Of a stretch of 64,000 nucleotides of DNA, positions 45,714 through 63,677 are shown piece by piece. The notes under the pieces were generated by a model. That model ran no database searches, had not been told where the DNA came from, and saw only the letters and a list, made by a program, of their open reading frames with translations. The stretch is from Cristatella mucedo (lineage: Eukaryota > Bryozoa > Phylactolaemata > Cristatellidae): positions 5,584,001-5,648,000 of the forward strand of contig WPIO01000009.1 in NCBI GenBank assembly GCA_009760855.2. Reading direction: 5' to 3'. The first letter of the stretch is position 1. Each line of letters starts with the position of its first letter. Position numbers and translations under genes: made by a program.

Positions 45714-45746
<33 letters not shown>

Positions 45747-45747
45747 G

Positions 45748-45785
<38 letters not shown>
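45697..45785. repeat. (TA)n microsatellite at the end of a SINE2
   Basis: TA run with tatg interruptions, directly following the SINE2 AT tail, probably grown from it. Confidence 0.93.
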
Positions 45786-45999
45786 CTACTCACTTCTTCG
45801 ACTGCCCTCCTGATTCAGGCTCTGCTTCTCACTTTCTCATTTTTTTCGTGAGATGAAGTCCGTTGGCTATAGTATTCGCACCGATAGTCGTTTAGGCATT
45901 GAGAGAGCAATTAAAAACCCCCAATGGGACAACAACCACTTATAGTCCTTGCGGATTTATAGAGGATTACTCGGTGCATTACGCATCGTAGCCAACCTG

Positions 46000-48000
46000 G
46001 TCCTTTCGTGACATCATGGCTACACTTCTGCAGCTCCTATGACTTGTCTTTTCACAGGCCTTCCAGGATGCGAAATGAGAAGCTTACGGCTGGTGTAAAG
46101 CGTGCTTTCACGTAATGAGGCGTGCCTCCTTCTTTATTGTGTCAAATGCCTTCTGCACGGCCTAGCCGTGATGCAACTCGGGGCTGCCCTAGATTATCGA
46201 GAAGCTTACAATCTGTGCCTCCAACTGCCTTCAAGTTGCCGAGCCCGCACGCTGCGAACTGGTCGTGGCCGCGAGAGGAAGAGAAAGCGGAAGATATGCA
46301 TGGGAAGCAGTGGAAACTGTCTCTGCTATAATGGAATGCTCCAGATAGTATTGCATCTCAAAACCAGGCTGATGGCTGAGGGCGACTCGCGACTTTTTCA
46401 AATCTCTGGCTTTGGTATACACCGCCTGTGGTGGAAGGGAGGGCCCCGAAGCAAGTACGAATGGCGGATCTCATCGACACTTCGAGGTATACGTCGAATG
46501 GCAGGTCACGACCCGGAATCTCGATCAGTGTCGACTGCCCCAGTGGATAACAGAGCTACAGGTGGGGTGCTACCTTGACCTGGCAATGCTGAATCCGGCA
46601 ATGTAGCTAGATGCGGTTCAGCACTATGCTGTGACGACAAAATGGAGAGCGCGATAGAGCTTGAGAGTGTGTAACTAGCAGCGTGATTTCTCTTGCAAAA
46701 TGTGAGGCACGTGAAAGCTGGTAGCCGAGAACGGTTTCGAAAGCCGGCCAACCGAACATTCGACAGTCTAGATGGTCTGCTGGCGTTTCTGGTACGCCGG
46801 TTTCGTTTACCGGCTGCTAAGTCTGTGGTTTGTGTTTCTCTGCGTGCATGATTCGATTATAGTCACTGGGCTCGCCTGCACAGTGCCGGTGCAGGCACAC
46901 CGGTAGAGTGCCCTAAACCACCCCAGGGTTGAACAGCTGGTGGCTGTGGCCTAGGGACAGGGCGCAGATATTAACGAGGCCAATGAGTAGTCTTTACAAA
47001 ACTTCCGTAGGATTAAGAGCCGGACGTGTATACGGCTCAAAGGAGAAATTAGAGCGCTCCCGGCACTTTCGATTGATAACGTTAGCGGATGTGTGCCGTT
47101 GGTCTTCGGAGCTTAACCGTGGCTCTGAGCGCTACCCTGATTTCCAAATGAGCAAATGATGCAACTATGATCGAACCGTAGGCTGCTTTTGGCATCCACT
47201 TTACAGTGAGCCGAGGCAATTTTACGATGCCCGGTCAAGGATTACACCTTGTTCCTGCCGTTTGAGCATGGGCATGGGATCGAACTAATCCGATGTGGCA
47301 ACACCCGGATAGTGCTTTGCCAAATTGCTTGAATGCTAATGAAGATTTCGATTGCGTCCGGTCGCTCAAGACGAGCTGCCCATCCATTATCAAATGAAGA
47401 GAACCACGGGGACGGTCAGAAGTTATGGATGAAGTACGTGAATGGTAGTCATAACCACGAGTTTCGTATGCTAATGTCAGTATCTAGCGCCTGTTCGTAC
47501 TACCCAGCTCAGGACCAGGGGGGAGCGTGCAGATGTGCAATTGCTCTGAGATGGAGTCGTCGTTGTCTTCGTTACATGAACCTTGTCGGAATGTCTCCTC
47601 ATATCGTGCTGCTATGGACGCCTAGATAATATCGTGGTTCTGGTTAGTATAATACTATGCAATAAAGCAGCAAATTAAAATCCACATGGGATCGCATGTA
47701 TGTCTTTGAGATAGCGAGCTCGAATATAATGAAAACATGTCAACTTAGCAATATTCTGTGGATTCGATGTTTTGGGAAAGTTTATATAACTTGATGATAG
47801 AATTTCGTCTGCTTAGCGGGAATGTCTAGATTATGTTTGTTGTATATATCATATCAGCATATAACGGTTAAACACACAATGAATGGAAAAGAGGGAAGGC
47901 AAGGTAAATACTACTGTTGCAACGATCGACTACTGAAATAACTATGAAATGATAACTGAACTACTAATGAAAACTAATAAGAAGCTGGTTTAGAAAAACG
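46000..48000. other. Unassigned region
   Basis: Several open frames of 60-160 codons with no recognisable protein. No clear repeats in 46.1-47.6 kb; 47.6-48.0 kb is AT-rich. Confidence 0.45.
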
Positions 48001-48009
48001 CTCAAAAGA

Positions 48010-48118
48010 TATTCTATTGCGTATCACTTTGCAGCAAATGTAAAGCGCCTAGAAAGAGATTAAGTTCTCTGAGGGCGCTTTATCAAGTGCAATATTATTA
48101 TTATTATTATTATTATTT
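48010..48118 (+). mobile_element. LINE family A tail with (TTA)n
   Basis: The last 70 bp of the element (gcagcaaatgtaaagcgcct...) followed by a TTA/ATT run. It is almost identical to 4090-4187. Confidence 0.75.
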
Positions 48119-48329
48119 GGGTTCACCGTTACGTTAAAAGACTTGCACCATCTGAGAAGTATTAATAACTTATGTGATGTTACACTGCTTGCGATAGTAA
48201 ATGAGCCCAGATGGTCTGCAAGTAACACCTTTGTAAATTTAATTGCGAAGCAAAGCATTCAAATTGGTTTATTCTAATATGAGGACTACATTTTTATTTT
48301 TACCGAAGCCGTTGTGGAGATACTTGAAA

Positions 48330-49181
48330 GAGATGGGGATATCAGCTCGAAATCTAGGTGTCATATTCCAAAGCGACCTCTCGTTAGACGACCGTATCAG
48401 CTCCACAGTCAAATCTGCCTATTTTCAGCTTCATAACATTGGTAAAATTCGGGCTTGTCTAGATAAGGTTACCACGTCCAAGTTGGTCCATGCATTCGTG
48501 AAATCTCGTCTCGACTTCTGCAACTCACTGCTTACTGGCCTACCAGCATGTGCGATCAGGCGATTGCAGCTGGTGCAAAACTCCTCAGCTAGGCTTGTCT
48601 TTCGTGAGCGTTGCAGTTGCCACATTACTCCACTTCTCGCCGACCTGCACTGGATACCAGTCAAGCAACGGATTGACTTCAAGGTTTTGTCGCTCACTTT
48701 TAGGTCCCTTCATTCTATGGCTCCAGCCTATCTCTCAGATCTACTTCCCCATCAGGCCAAGCATTGTGCCACCCCCTTTTCGGAATCCAACAGTCTACAA
48801 ATACCTCGTACAAACCTTAAATCCTTTGGAGACCGTGCATTTAGTTCGCATGCTCCCAAAGCCTGGAACTCCCTCCCGACCTGTGTCAGAACATCCCCTG
48901 ACCTGACCACATTTAAAAGGAACCTAAAAACACACCTTTTTAGGACAGCATTTAGTGGGTCCCTGCGATTCGTCCTTCACGTGCTTATGGGTGCTGACAC
49001 TGTTCATGCTGCCACTAACCACATTTGCATGCTGACCCAGTGCATGTCACCCCTAGCCATGTTCATCATTTGGTTTGTTTATCAAGCATGATTTTACTCA
49101 CCATTCAATTGTATTTCCCTTTGCAGCAAATGTTAAGTACCTAGAGAGAGATTAAGTTCTCTGAGGGCGCTTTATGAAGTG

Positions 49182-49222
<41 letters not shown>
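48330..49222 (+). mobile_element. LINE family A, best preserved copy
   Basis: A 282-codon frame (48243-49091) whose homologous part starts at ARNLGVIFQSDLSLDDRIS (about 48340). It includes KIRACLDKVTTSKLVHAFVK, SRLDFCNSLLTGLPACAI, HITPLLADLHWIPVKQRIDF, PAYLSDLLPHQA and FGDRAFSSHAPKAWNSLPT. These are the C-terminal RT blocks of CR1/L2-type LINEs. The 3' UTR ends in the shared tail and (TTA)n (49183-49222). Endonuclease and RT catalytic parts are missing; the first 30 codons of the frame are unrelated sequence. Confidence 0.88.
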
Positions 49223-49223
<1 letters not shown>

Positions 49224-50560
49224 GGGGAGCTGGATGGAATACTCTTCCAGTAAAGTTCCTCGGAGCATAATTATCGGTCGCATCCCAAAATGTTTCTCAT
49301 TGATGCCATCTACAAGGTCAATAACATAAGAATGTCCTAGTATGTCATGCTGTGCGTTGACTGAGGTTGTGAAAGTCTGCAAGCAGTTATCTGTATTGTG
49401 AGAACAGAGTGCAAACAATCATGCAAAAGATGTTTCAGATATTCGAGTCTCACAACAATACATTAAGGACAGTAAGCTCTATGACTGATATGGGCTGAGT
49501 AGAGCGTGACCTGATGACGGAGGTTAAAAAGCCTATTTCCCACACTGAGGACTTTCCGAAGGACTTTCCGAAGTTCTTGCACGGATAGGACGAAGGTAGC
49601 AGAGCACGGCAGATTTAGTATAAACGAGTAATGTGCGTAAACTGTGCCCGTAGCTCCGAAAAGTTTTGAAGACTTAGCTGGTGATAGAGTTTGTCTATGT
49701 TACGCTCAAACCATGAGCGTTCTTAAGGTACCCATACCTTTAGGGAGTCGCGTGTGCCAATATGTGTTGTCTCATGTAGAAAATAAAAAGTGAAAAGCCA
49801 ATCTTAAGTCTTTAAGGTGTTAGCGTAGCCGAAGCGACGGGCAGAGGAGTTGGTATTTTCAAAAGCTTTGCGGCAGTGCGTCGTGACGGTCATGTGACCT
49901 GCTGATCAAAACCCACGGTTGCCATTGACTTGCGGCTCTAGGTATATTCTTGTGTGCTTGCGAACGATTTTCTGACCACGATCGTCATTAGCGAACGCAT
50001 CCATAGCTGCGAGGAAGCATAAGCGACCGACGGTATCGGCTTAGCGGTGCTGCACGTTGCAAGTCCTTAACTAGTCTTGGTTATGACCTCTCTTATAGGG
50101 AGCTGCAAAGCACCTGGCTAGAGATTTGGTTCTCTGAGTGCGCTATAGAAAAGCTTATTCTCATCTCTTCAATAGCCGTCGCAGCCTCCGGCTCTGTTGA
50201 TGCGCAAGAGGTCCACAAGGCGCGCGCACAGCACAGCAGCGAAGCTTCGAGAGCATGCACGACGTTTTGACATGTGGCAAGTTGGGCTGGATGATCGTAC
50301 GAGACTTTAAAACGAATGAATTCCTGATGGATCTTCGAGGTGGTTTTAACAAGTTTCCTCGCTGCTACCTTAGCCATTAAAGACAGCAGGCACGGGCGAG
50401 CGCACTGAAATGCCGCAGCGGACCGCCGAGTTGCCTGCGAGGAGCAACCGCGCTAAGGGGTCAAGGCCATCGGTGCGCCTGGAAGACGGTTCTGATGCTT
50501 CCAGCGCAATCAAACTATTCCTTGCGGAAAACAATTCGTCGCCGCTCTAGATAGAGAGTC
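49223..50560. other. Unassigned region
   Basis: Only a 14-bp direct duplication (gactttccgaag) near 49550 and the tail fragment at 50105 are notable. Confidence 0.45.
50105..50165 (+). mobile_element. SINE2/LINE A tail fragment
   Basis: gcacctggctagagatttgg and gagtgcgctataga match the shared tail; no head remains. Confidence 0.45.
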
Positions 50561-51770
50561 GGTAGCTGGCGAGTTGTGCGGAACATTTCCCCCCTGGGCT
50601 ATATCGGGCAGCTGTCAAAGCCTGCGTCTTTGTCGACGGACCGCTCAAGTGTGAAGGATTTCTCGAGAAGCTCGCTATTTGAAGGAGACAGCGCCTTGGA
50701 GGAGCGGCTTCGTCGCAGTGCTGCGAGCTTCTGGGGCGGAATCAAAGAGCGGAAAGCTGTGTGGAACTGTTTGTGCCGCCGCCGCCGCCGCCGCCGAGCG
50801 GCCGAGCCTTTAGCTGCGTCTGTCTCGCGGGGTCAACCGCCGCTTGGTTTGTTGAGGCGGGGCTACGGAAGTAACTCTGGGGCTCGTCGTCGGCGCTCAC
50901 TTTCAGGTTGTCCATATGAAGAAAACCAGTTTCGTAAAAAATAAAACGCCGCCAAACCCGCTCGCTGCGACGTGAATCTGAATCGCGCGCGACGACTCGT
51001 GACGGGGAGGTTCGCGAAAACACCGGCCGGTTCTGGCAGGCGACGTCGAGCTAAGACGGCAACCGTCGACTGGACCGCGGACGCTGACTTGTACTCGGTA
51101 CTCGTGCGCGGCATTGCAATTAATCGCCCAGCCCTTCCGCCGCAGCAATCCCGCACACAAGCTTTGCGGCCTGCTGATCGGCCCCGACCAGGAACGGGCA
51201 TTCCTCCCCACGGTACCCGCAGGAGCGCACGCCGTAGAAGCGAGGCGAGTCTGCGGCGGATTAGAGAAGCTGCGTTGGATTGGCACGGAGATTAAATGCG
51301 TTCGCGGCCTATGATAAGCCTGCGGCGGCGGAGGCTTCGGGATCCTGGCGTGGCCGTCGCGTCACCGCCGCCGCTGCCGCCGCCGCCGCCGCGGCGAGGG
51401 GAGGGGTAGGTGATTTTTATAAACTCCGCACAACGAGCTAGCTGAACGCATTCGCGGTCGTAACGGCAAATCCGTCTCAAAAAGCCGCCGGTAGCTCTCT
51501 CGCTCTCTCTCTCTCTCTCTCTCTTTCCGGCGTAGTGGCTACTTCTTGCCTTGCCGCGGCGTCGTTTCCTTGTCGACGAGCGCGCACGCTTCGATGCCGA
51601 CTCGTGTGAAACTGGATTCGGACAGGCACTCAAAAAAAAGAAACAACACAGGCGTACTAGACGGAGGCTTTGGCCGGCGCTTCAGCGGGCTCACACGGCT
51701 TTGAGCCGAAACAAGCAGCTAGCGAGCGGCTGATGGCTATGGCGTCCGCCGTCGCCTGTCGCGTGCGTAC
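50560..51770. promoter_or_regulatory. CpG-rich block without an assigned gene
   Basis: Dense CG, with (CCG)n stretches at 50776-50797 and around 51361-51395. It looks like a CpG island. No conserved protein was recognised in any frame. A minus-strand ATG at 51114 with 8 codons and AA|gtcagc (51089) could also splice in phase to the HIF bHLH exon. It might serve the HIF gene, another gene or none. Confidence 0.35.
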
Positions 51771-51839
51771 AGCAGATCAGTAACCAGCGGAGGGGTGTGA
51801 CCGTGCGGTGCGTCTCTGCGCGCACTATTCCAACAAGAA

Positions 51840-52560
51840 ATCTTTTAGATGGGCATATTTCCTCCACAGTCAAGTCGACCTAATTTCAGTTAAGGAACGC
51901 CGGCAAAGTCAGGGCTTGCTTAGATAGGAGTTGAGACAGACAAATTTGCCCTCGTGCTTAAAAAATAAAATAAATACTAGCTGATTTAGCAGCCTCTTTT
52001 ATATATAGCGACAGAAGAACATTTACGACTATCGACATCGCTTGCAGCAGCGATATAAGATCGCCCACGACAGGATTTGAACCCACGATCTCGGGACCGA
52101 GTAAGGCAACCGCATTTCCCGGTGAGCAATCATGGCACACCGTGCGCTTGAGACGTGACGTCTAAATTGCAGTAATTTTCTGTATTCAGAACTCTTGGCC
52201 CGCGTCTGCCACATCACGCCACTTCTATCTGAGTAACACTGGTTCCACATATAGCATCTAATAGATTTCAATCTCTTAACTCTAGCTTGCACTTCAATTC
52301 ACTCTCTAGCGCTAGCCACCTATCCAACCTCATTGCTCCTCCAGTGTGAGAGCTCTTTAATCTCTTTAATTACCTGCTCCTCAGCATCCGGTCAACTCGG
52401 GCTGCCATCGCACTAAATCGACATCTTTTGGCAACCAAACCCTCAACTCATACGCTCCGAAAGTCTGTAACTCTCTTCCTGCTACGGTCACTACCTGCAA
52501 TGACCTCTCATCTTTTTTGTCTCGGCTGAAGGCGCATCCCTTTCAGTCAGCTTCCCCTTC
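51840..52560 (+). mobile_element. LINE family A remnant split by a SINE1
   Basis: 51840-51935 matches the region encoding SSTVKSxYFQL and GKVRACL. 52150-52560 continues with CHITPLL-, LAP-YLSNL- and YAPKVCNSLPA-like codons, all with stops and shifts. A SINE1 in opposite orientation (51957-52138) interrupts it, so the LINE is older. Confidence 0.7.
51957..52138 (-). mobile_element. SINE family 1 (minus), nested in a LINE A remnant
   Basis: Tail aaaataaaataaatactagc at the left, head with tgccatgattgctcaccgg at the right. It splits the LINE A remnant at 51840-52560. Confidence 0.82.
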
Positions 52561-53109
52561 GCTCTAATGAACATGCCCTTTTGGAAACCGCGTGCTTTGC
52601 ATGTGTACCTGTGCAACATTCAGCGTAATCTACTAGCTTGAAGTCTTACTAGCCGCTGGCCTTGACCGTGTTCTCATGCTGGCTTAAGCGCGATACGTCT
52701 TTTGCTTTTGCATGCTTGATACCGTGCGCGTCACTAACCCTTAGGGGTCGATTCTCTTTGAGTGAGTTGCATGGAGATTTTGGCTGGTTTTATGGTTTTC
52801 GTAGTCTATCCCGCTATAGCCAGTTTATGGCCTAGAGTTATTTTTGGCCCAGCAGAGTTTATGGCGCTACTGTTCGTTTATGGGCCGTTGCGATTTATGA
52901 CGGTGATTGTTAAGTAACTAACGGCTTGCAAAGGCCAGGAGTTACGACGAGGACACCGGGCAGAGCGGTCGCGTACTGCCTCGCTACCGGCGTACTTGTG
53001 AATAAACGTCTCTCTAAGTCCGCTTCGGTGTTCTACGTGGTATCGCCTACCTGCGGTTTAGAGACTATCAAAATACAAATATTTTAGAACGTAATACAGG
53101 CTACGTATT

Positions 53110-53500
53110 ATTATTATTAAATTTCACCAGAATCGGACTAAAATTATAATTATAATAATAATAATGATAAGCCGTTTCTATAGCGCCATAAGTTAACCAA
53201 ACCACTGTCAGGACGCTGTACAATTCAATGAAACCTAAGTAATACCCAAGAGTTTATGAAAAGGTCAGCAGGACCCGTGGTTAGAAAAATACACTGACTC
53301 GTGCATAGGTTGAAGCACAAAAAGCCCACGCGGACAATTAAGACTAGGTGCAGTGAACTTAGCCCAACAGATGTGTCTTCGACTGTGATTGAATGATGCA
53401 AAGTCATTGCAGGTTGTGACAGAAGCCAGGGGCGAGTTCCGGACTTTGGATGCATACGAAGTAAAGGCCAGATTACGAGAAAGGTTTCGACATCATGTGA
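53110..53500 (-). mobile_element. LINE family A-related 3' end, diverged
   Basis: AT-rich run, then a tail-like block (tatagcgccataagttaa) and, near 53415-53490, sequence for the RAFSSYAPK-type ORF end on the minus strand. Strongly decayed. It directly abuts the inverted-repeat element. Confidence 0.5.
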
Positions 53501-53557
53501 GGAATGATAGAATGACTCTAAGCCAAACTTCTATGAATTTACTTTCGCAACACAATT

Positions 53558-53851
53558 GTAGCACAGCGTCGGCCTGGCTCAAATTTAGGGTGCCGCACAA
53601 GAACTGCACAGCAGGAAACACCTCTGTAATAGAGCGTTGAGCATGAGGACGCAGCCATCGTAGCAGGATCGTGAGGTGATTGATTTCGGCTGGCGGCGGC
53701 CTGTCAACCCTATAGTCTCGGCTAGCAATTTAAGAATAGGGCAACGCTCGCCCAAGGTCGCTGTCGCCGTAGGCGTCCGAGAGTTGCTGGACGGGTTTAC
53801 GTTAGAACGAGAGGGTGGGCTGAAGAGCACCTGGGTTCTCGAGCTGTGTGC
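53558..53851 (+). repeat. Left arm of the inverted repeat
   Basis: Inverse match of 55080-55370; for example ggcggcctgtcaaccctata here equals the complement of tatagggttgacaggccgcc there. Confidence 0.85.
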
Positions 53852-54447
53852 AAGAGGACGCAGCGGTTGCGGTAGGACCAGAAGGCTGATTGGTGTCGGT
53901 TGGCCTGTCAACCCATTGCCCCGGCTAGTTATGTAAGGGTAGGGCGACGCTCTCTCGGGGTTCCTTCTTCGTCTTCGGTTCCTGCCTTCACGGTAGAAGA
54001 GGAGCCTTGGTCTCCAGTCTGGGTCTGGGGTCCGGCTCGGGCTCCTCCGTCTTATTTAAGTAGCCCAAGTGAGGGGACATATTTGCCTCGCACGAGACAT
54101 CTCTTGACACATCTTCGTTATGAGCGACATTGGGCGCTCGCGAACAAAGCTCAGTAAAATCCCCTATTCGTGTGTGTCTCTTCCCAATCCACGTCCCGGA
54201 CTCATTACCCTCTTAGTAACGGTAAGTAGGTCGGCGCCAAAAACACTCATTTTGTGGCGGCCTACTAATTGCGCGTAGGCACGCACCGAACCACATTCGG
54301 CTGTAGGCTACGCTGCTCGGTAAGCGGCAGGTTATGCCTCCTCCACCGAGCCTTCGCCACTACCGTGAAGGCAGGAATACCTCGCACACTTAACCGAACT
54401 ACTTCTAGTTCGCGTCAGCGAGCACCTATGCCGGGACCACATGCGCG

Positions 54448-54450
<3 letters not shown>

Positions 54451-54521
<71 letters not shown>

Positions 54522-54534
54522 CTCTCTCTCTCTC

Positions 54535-54575
<41 letters not shown>

Positions 54576-54590
54576 CTCTCTCTCTCTCTC

Positions 54591-54654
<64 letters not shown>

Positions 54655-54656
54655 CA
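54451..54656. repeat. (CA)n with (CT)n blocks inside the inverted-repeat element
   Basis: About 200 bp of CA runs with two CT blocks (54518-54534 and 54573-54590) each followed by cacacgcaca, so the CA-CT unit is duplicated. Confidence 0.95.
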
Positions 54657-54851
54657 CAAGCACAAAATGTGAGCCACCGGCGCTATACAACCGTATTCGG
54701 CGTCCACCGAATCCTCCTTTCGCTGGCTCACTCAGTACCGTCCGGACAGCCCACCCTCCTCCTTCGCTTTCAGAGAAAACGAGTACGGCAACTACCGTCG
54801 AAACGGAACCGGAGACGAAGAAGGAACCCCGAGAGAGCGGCGCCCTACCCT

Positions 54852-55036
54852 TGGTGAGCCGTGATAGCACACTAGGTAAGGTGGTTGCTTTCACGACCTC
54901 GGTCCCGAGGTCGTGAGTTCGACTCCTGCGGTGGGCGATTCTTTATCGCCACTGCAAGCGGTGGTGATAGCCCTAAAAGGCTCTTCTATCGCTATACAAA
55001 AAGAGGCTATTTAATCAGCTAGGATTTTTTTTTACC
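54852..55036 (+). mobile_element. SINE family 1 inside the inverted-repeat element
   Basis: Head gtgagccgtgatagcacact, B box gttcgactcc, and 3' end cgctatacaaaaagaggcta. It lies between the two arms of the inverted repeat. Confidence 0.85.
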
Positions 55037-55079
55037 CTTACATAACTAGCCGGGCAATGGGTAGACACGACCCCAATCA

Positions 55080-55370
55080 GCACACAGCTCGAGAACCCAG
55101 GTGATCTTCAGCCACGTCTCTCGTTTTCACGGAAACCTGTTCAGCTATCGGACGCCTACGGCGACAGCGACCTTGGGCGAGCGTTGCCCTATTCTTAAAT
55201 TGCTAGCCGAGACTATAGGGTTGACAGGCCGCCGCCAGCCGAAATCAATCACCTCACGATCCTGCTACGATGGCTGCGTCCTCATGCTCAACGCTCTAGG
55301 ACAGAGGTGCTTCCTGCTGTGCAGTTCTTGTGCGGCGCCCTAAAATTGAGCCAGCCCGGCGCTGTGCTAC
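55080..55370 (-). repeat. Right arm of the inverted repeat
   Basis: Inverse match of 53558-53851, with a few substitutions and one divergent patch around 55115-55145. Confidence 0.85.
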
Positions 55371-55872
55371 GAAATATCAATTTTCACCTAGTTTTGCCTG
55401 CCGACGCACTGCTTCGTTTCCTTGACGTAAGACGTGAATGCGTGACGCGCTTTAGACTGCCTTTCCTTATTAGAGACTCCGGTTAGGGGATGGCAGTCAC
55501 AAGCCCTTTTACCTCAAGTACGCCGGAAGTTGTTATTAATTTTGGTCCTGACTTAATTTCTGCTGTAAAATCAACGCAGGAATTCTGGAGAACATTACAA
55601 ACCCGCTGTAAGAAGAGCAATTCAACACGCGCATGCGCTGTAGAGAGGAGTGAACTTCAGGAGTCGGACTGGCCCAATCAGAATTCGTTCAAGGGTCACA
55701 GCTTTCTAAACGATGAAGATATTGTTTCATTGGCATAGTAAGTGTTTAGTTGGGCTCATTTTAATCGGCCGTCAACGATATTTGTAGTAAATTGAAAGTT
55801 GGGGGTCTCCGAGCAAACGGATTTTTCCTTTACTTGTGCTTTACTGGCTTTTGCTTTACACATTGCATTACA

Positions 55873-56127
55873 TTACATTACATTTTGGCTCTCCGGCGGG
55901 AAGCATTGTAAGAAGCCGTTGGGTCGAAGACGTACGTAGCTACGGGCATATAATCCGTCGAGATATCCTCGCGCGATGGTGGTGACTTCGCAGTCAAATC
56001 CCTTGATTAACGGACGTGGTTGGGTCCACAGATGCACCTGATCGAGGCCAATCTGCATCGGCCATCGGCAGCTCAAATTTACGTACATCTCAATACAGCC
56101 GAAGCTGTCGCTGGCAGCTCCAGCCAT
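55873..56127 (-). CDS. Small hypothetical open frame upstream of CEBPZ
   Basis: An uninterrupted 84-codon frame (MAGAASDSFGCIEMYVNLSC..., ending QNVM) divergent to CEBPZ. Its composition is protein-like (IKGFDCEVTTIARGYLDGLY). It is not recognised. The CATTA-type pentamer run at 55861-55884 next to its stop resembles the 3' tail of LINE family B, so it could be part of a mobile element. A LINE family A fragment lies directly upstream (56170-56400). Confidence 0.2.
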   Translation of the reverse strand: MAGAASDSFGCIEMYVNLSCRWPMQIGLDQVHLWTQPRPLIKGFDCEVTTIARGYLDGLYARSYVRLRPNGFLQCFPPESQNVM

Positions 56128-56169
56128 CTCAACTTGCTGGTTAATTGATGTGCGTTCAGTAATTATATA

Positions 56170-56400
56170 ATAATAATATATTTGTATAATGCCATCAGAG
56201 AACTGAATCTCTTTCTAGGCACTTTACAGAAGCTGCATAGAAAGCATTACCAAATGATTGGTGGTAACATCCGCAAGCAGCAGGAAAAATGAATGCACAC
56301 AAAAGACGAATCCCAAAGACCCACCAAATGTTGTTACAAACAGGTGCGTTTTAAGCTTCTTTTTAAATGTCATGTCAGGGGACATTGTGACGTGCGTCGG
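56170..56400 (-). mobile_element. LINE family A 3' UTR fragment upstream of CEBPZ
   Basis: AT-rich run, tail (gagaactgaatctctttctagg), UTR motifs, and the start of the ORF end (tttaaatgtcatgtcagg). Confidence 0.7.
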
Positions 56401-56596
56401 TATATATAACCCAGCAGGACAGGGAGCCGCCGGGTAATGTACATATACTAGTTACAATATTTTTATCGACAATATGTATATATACACACACAATCCAACG
56501 AGACATTCCAACAAACCTACTGCGAGATTCGAGGATGACTCGCTGTGAGTTCGCAGGTGGCGTCCGGGCCATCCTTGACCTTAAGGTACGTCCGGC

Positions 56597-62907
<6,311 letters not shown>

Positions 62908-63677
62908 GTGAGGCCGCCGCCGCTGCTGCTCTGCTTTCGGGTAGGCGGTACCATCTTCCCATCCTCCCTTTCTCCCCTTCCTTTCTCCCCTTCCTTTCTC
63001 CTTATCTCTCTCTTCCATCCTCAGCAGCACGTTGCTGCTTGTGCGAATCGTGCAAGCAGGTCTGCTTGTGAGATTAGCCTAGTGCTTGCAGCGGCCCTTT
63101 TTGTTTTAACTCTGCGCTTGCCTCTGTGTGCCTGCCTCTGTGTTGGGAGTCGAATCCTGGCAGCCCCTGAAGGAGTGGGCTTGGCTCCATGTCTGATGCC
63201 ACAAGGTTTGGCAGTGGGAATTTCTTGCTGAGGGTTTTTTGTTGGGGGGGGAGGAGGGCGTATTTCCGAAAGACCTCTTTGGGATTGGTTGCAGCTGGCT
63301 TCTACATTGTGTGCAACTTGCATCTGTTCGTTCAATCGCTTTTTTCGGAGGGAGAGGGGCTGGGGCTTGAAATTGGCTGCTGGCTGTACTTGCTTGCAAG
63401 GCTGCTTCTGCCGTTGTCATTAGGGACAAGTTGGAATGTTGAGTGTTATGCAGCCCAGATCTGGCAGTTCTGTGCATCAAGCAGCATTTTGCTCAAGTAT
63501 GCCAATCGTTGCATGCCAGGTACTCCTATCCCAGTAGGATTTTAATGCTGGGCAGAATTGTAGTGCTGGGGAAGGTTTCTATGCTGTTAAGGAATAATGT
63601 GCTGGAGGTCTAAGCCTAGGAGATGAACTTTGAGTTAAGGGCAGTAGTCGAAGGCTTGAAGGTGGAGGTTGAGGTAA

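Larger units (their letters stand above)
45403..45990 (+). mobile_element. LINE family B fragment interrupted by a SINE2
   Basis: 45403-45592 encodes the DDKVAVPFLL and LRNSLLSLLRND blocks; 45786-45990 resumes at ctactcactt and runs through the UTR. Between lie a SINE2 piece (45594-45696) and a (TA)n tract. Confidence 0.75.
53558..55370. mobile_element. Inverted-repeat (foldback or MITE-like) element
   Basis: The left arm 53558-53851 and right arm 55080-55370 are inverted copies of about 290 bp with high identity by eye. The outer ends read ta-gcacagcgtcgg and, inverted, ta-gcacagcgccgg. TA on both sides of gcacagcg would fit a TA target site (Tc1/mariner-like), but this is not proven. Part of the arm is repeated again, more diverged, at 53850-53955. 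The 1.2 kb interior holds a 200-bp CA/CT tract and a SINE1. No transposase frame is seen, so it would be non-autonomous. Confidence 0.75.

Noticed and set aside
51089-51114. Alternative first HIF exon (MPRTSTEY plus AA|gtcagc)
   Set aside because: Phase fits, but the donor is weaker than at 44756 and there is no in-frame stop just upstream. Kept only as a rival.
52840-53060. Possible LTR end (gtgaataaacgtctctctaag) and a similar one at 18.2 kb and 54.1 kb
   Set aside because: No paired LTR, primer-binding site or gag-pol sequence was found.
54430-54720. Thr-His and Cys-Val repeat proteins
   Set aside because: Artifacts of the (CA)n tract inside the inverted-repeat element.
55970-56010. GFDCEVTT on the minus strand, resembling the HIF C-terminal YDCEVNAP site
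   Set aside because: It lies upstream of the whole HIF gene, so it cannot be its 3' exon, and the flanking residues do not match.
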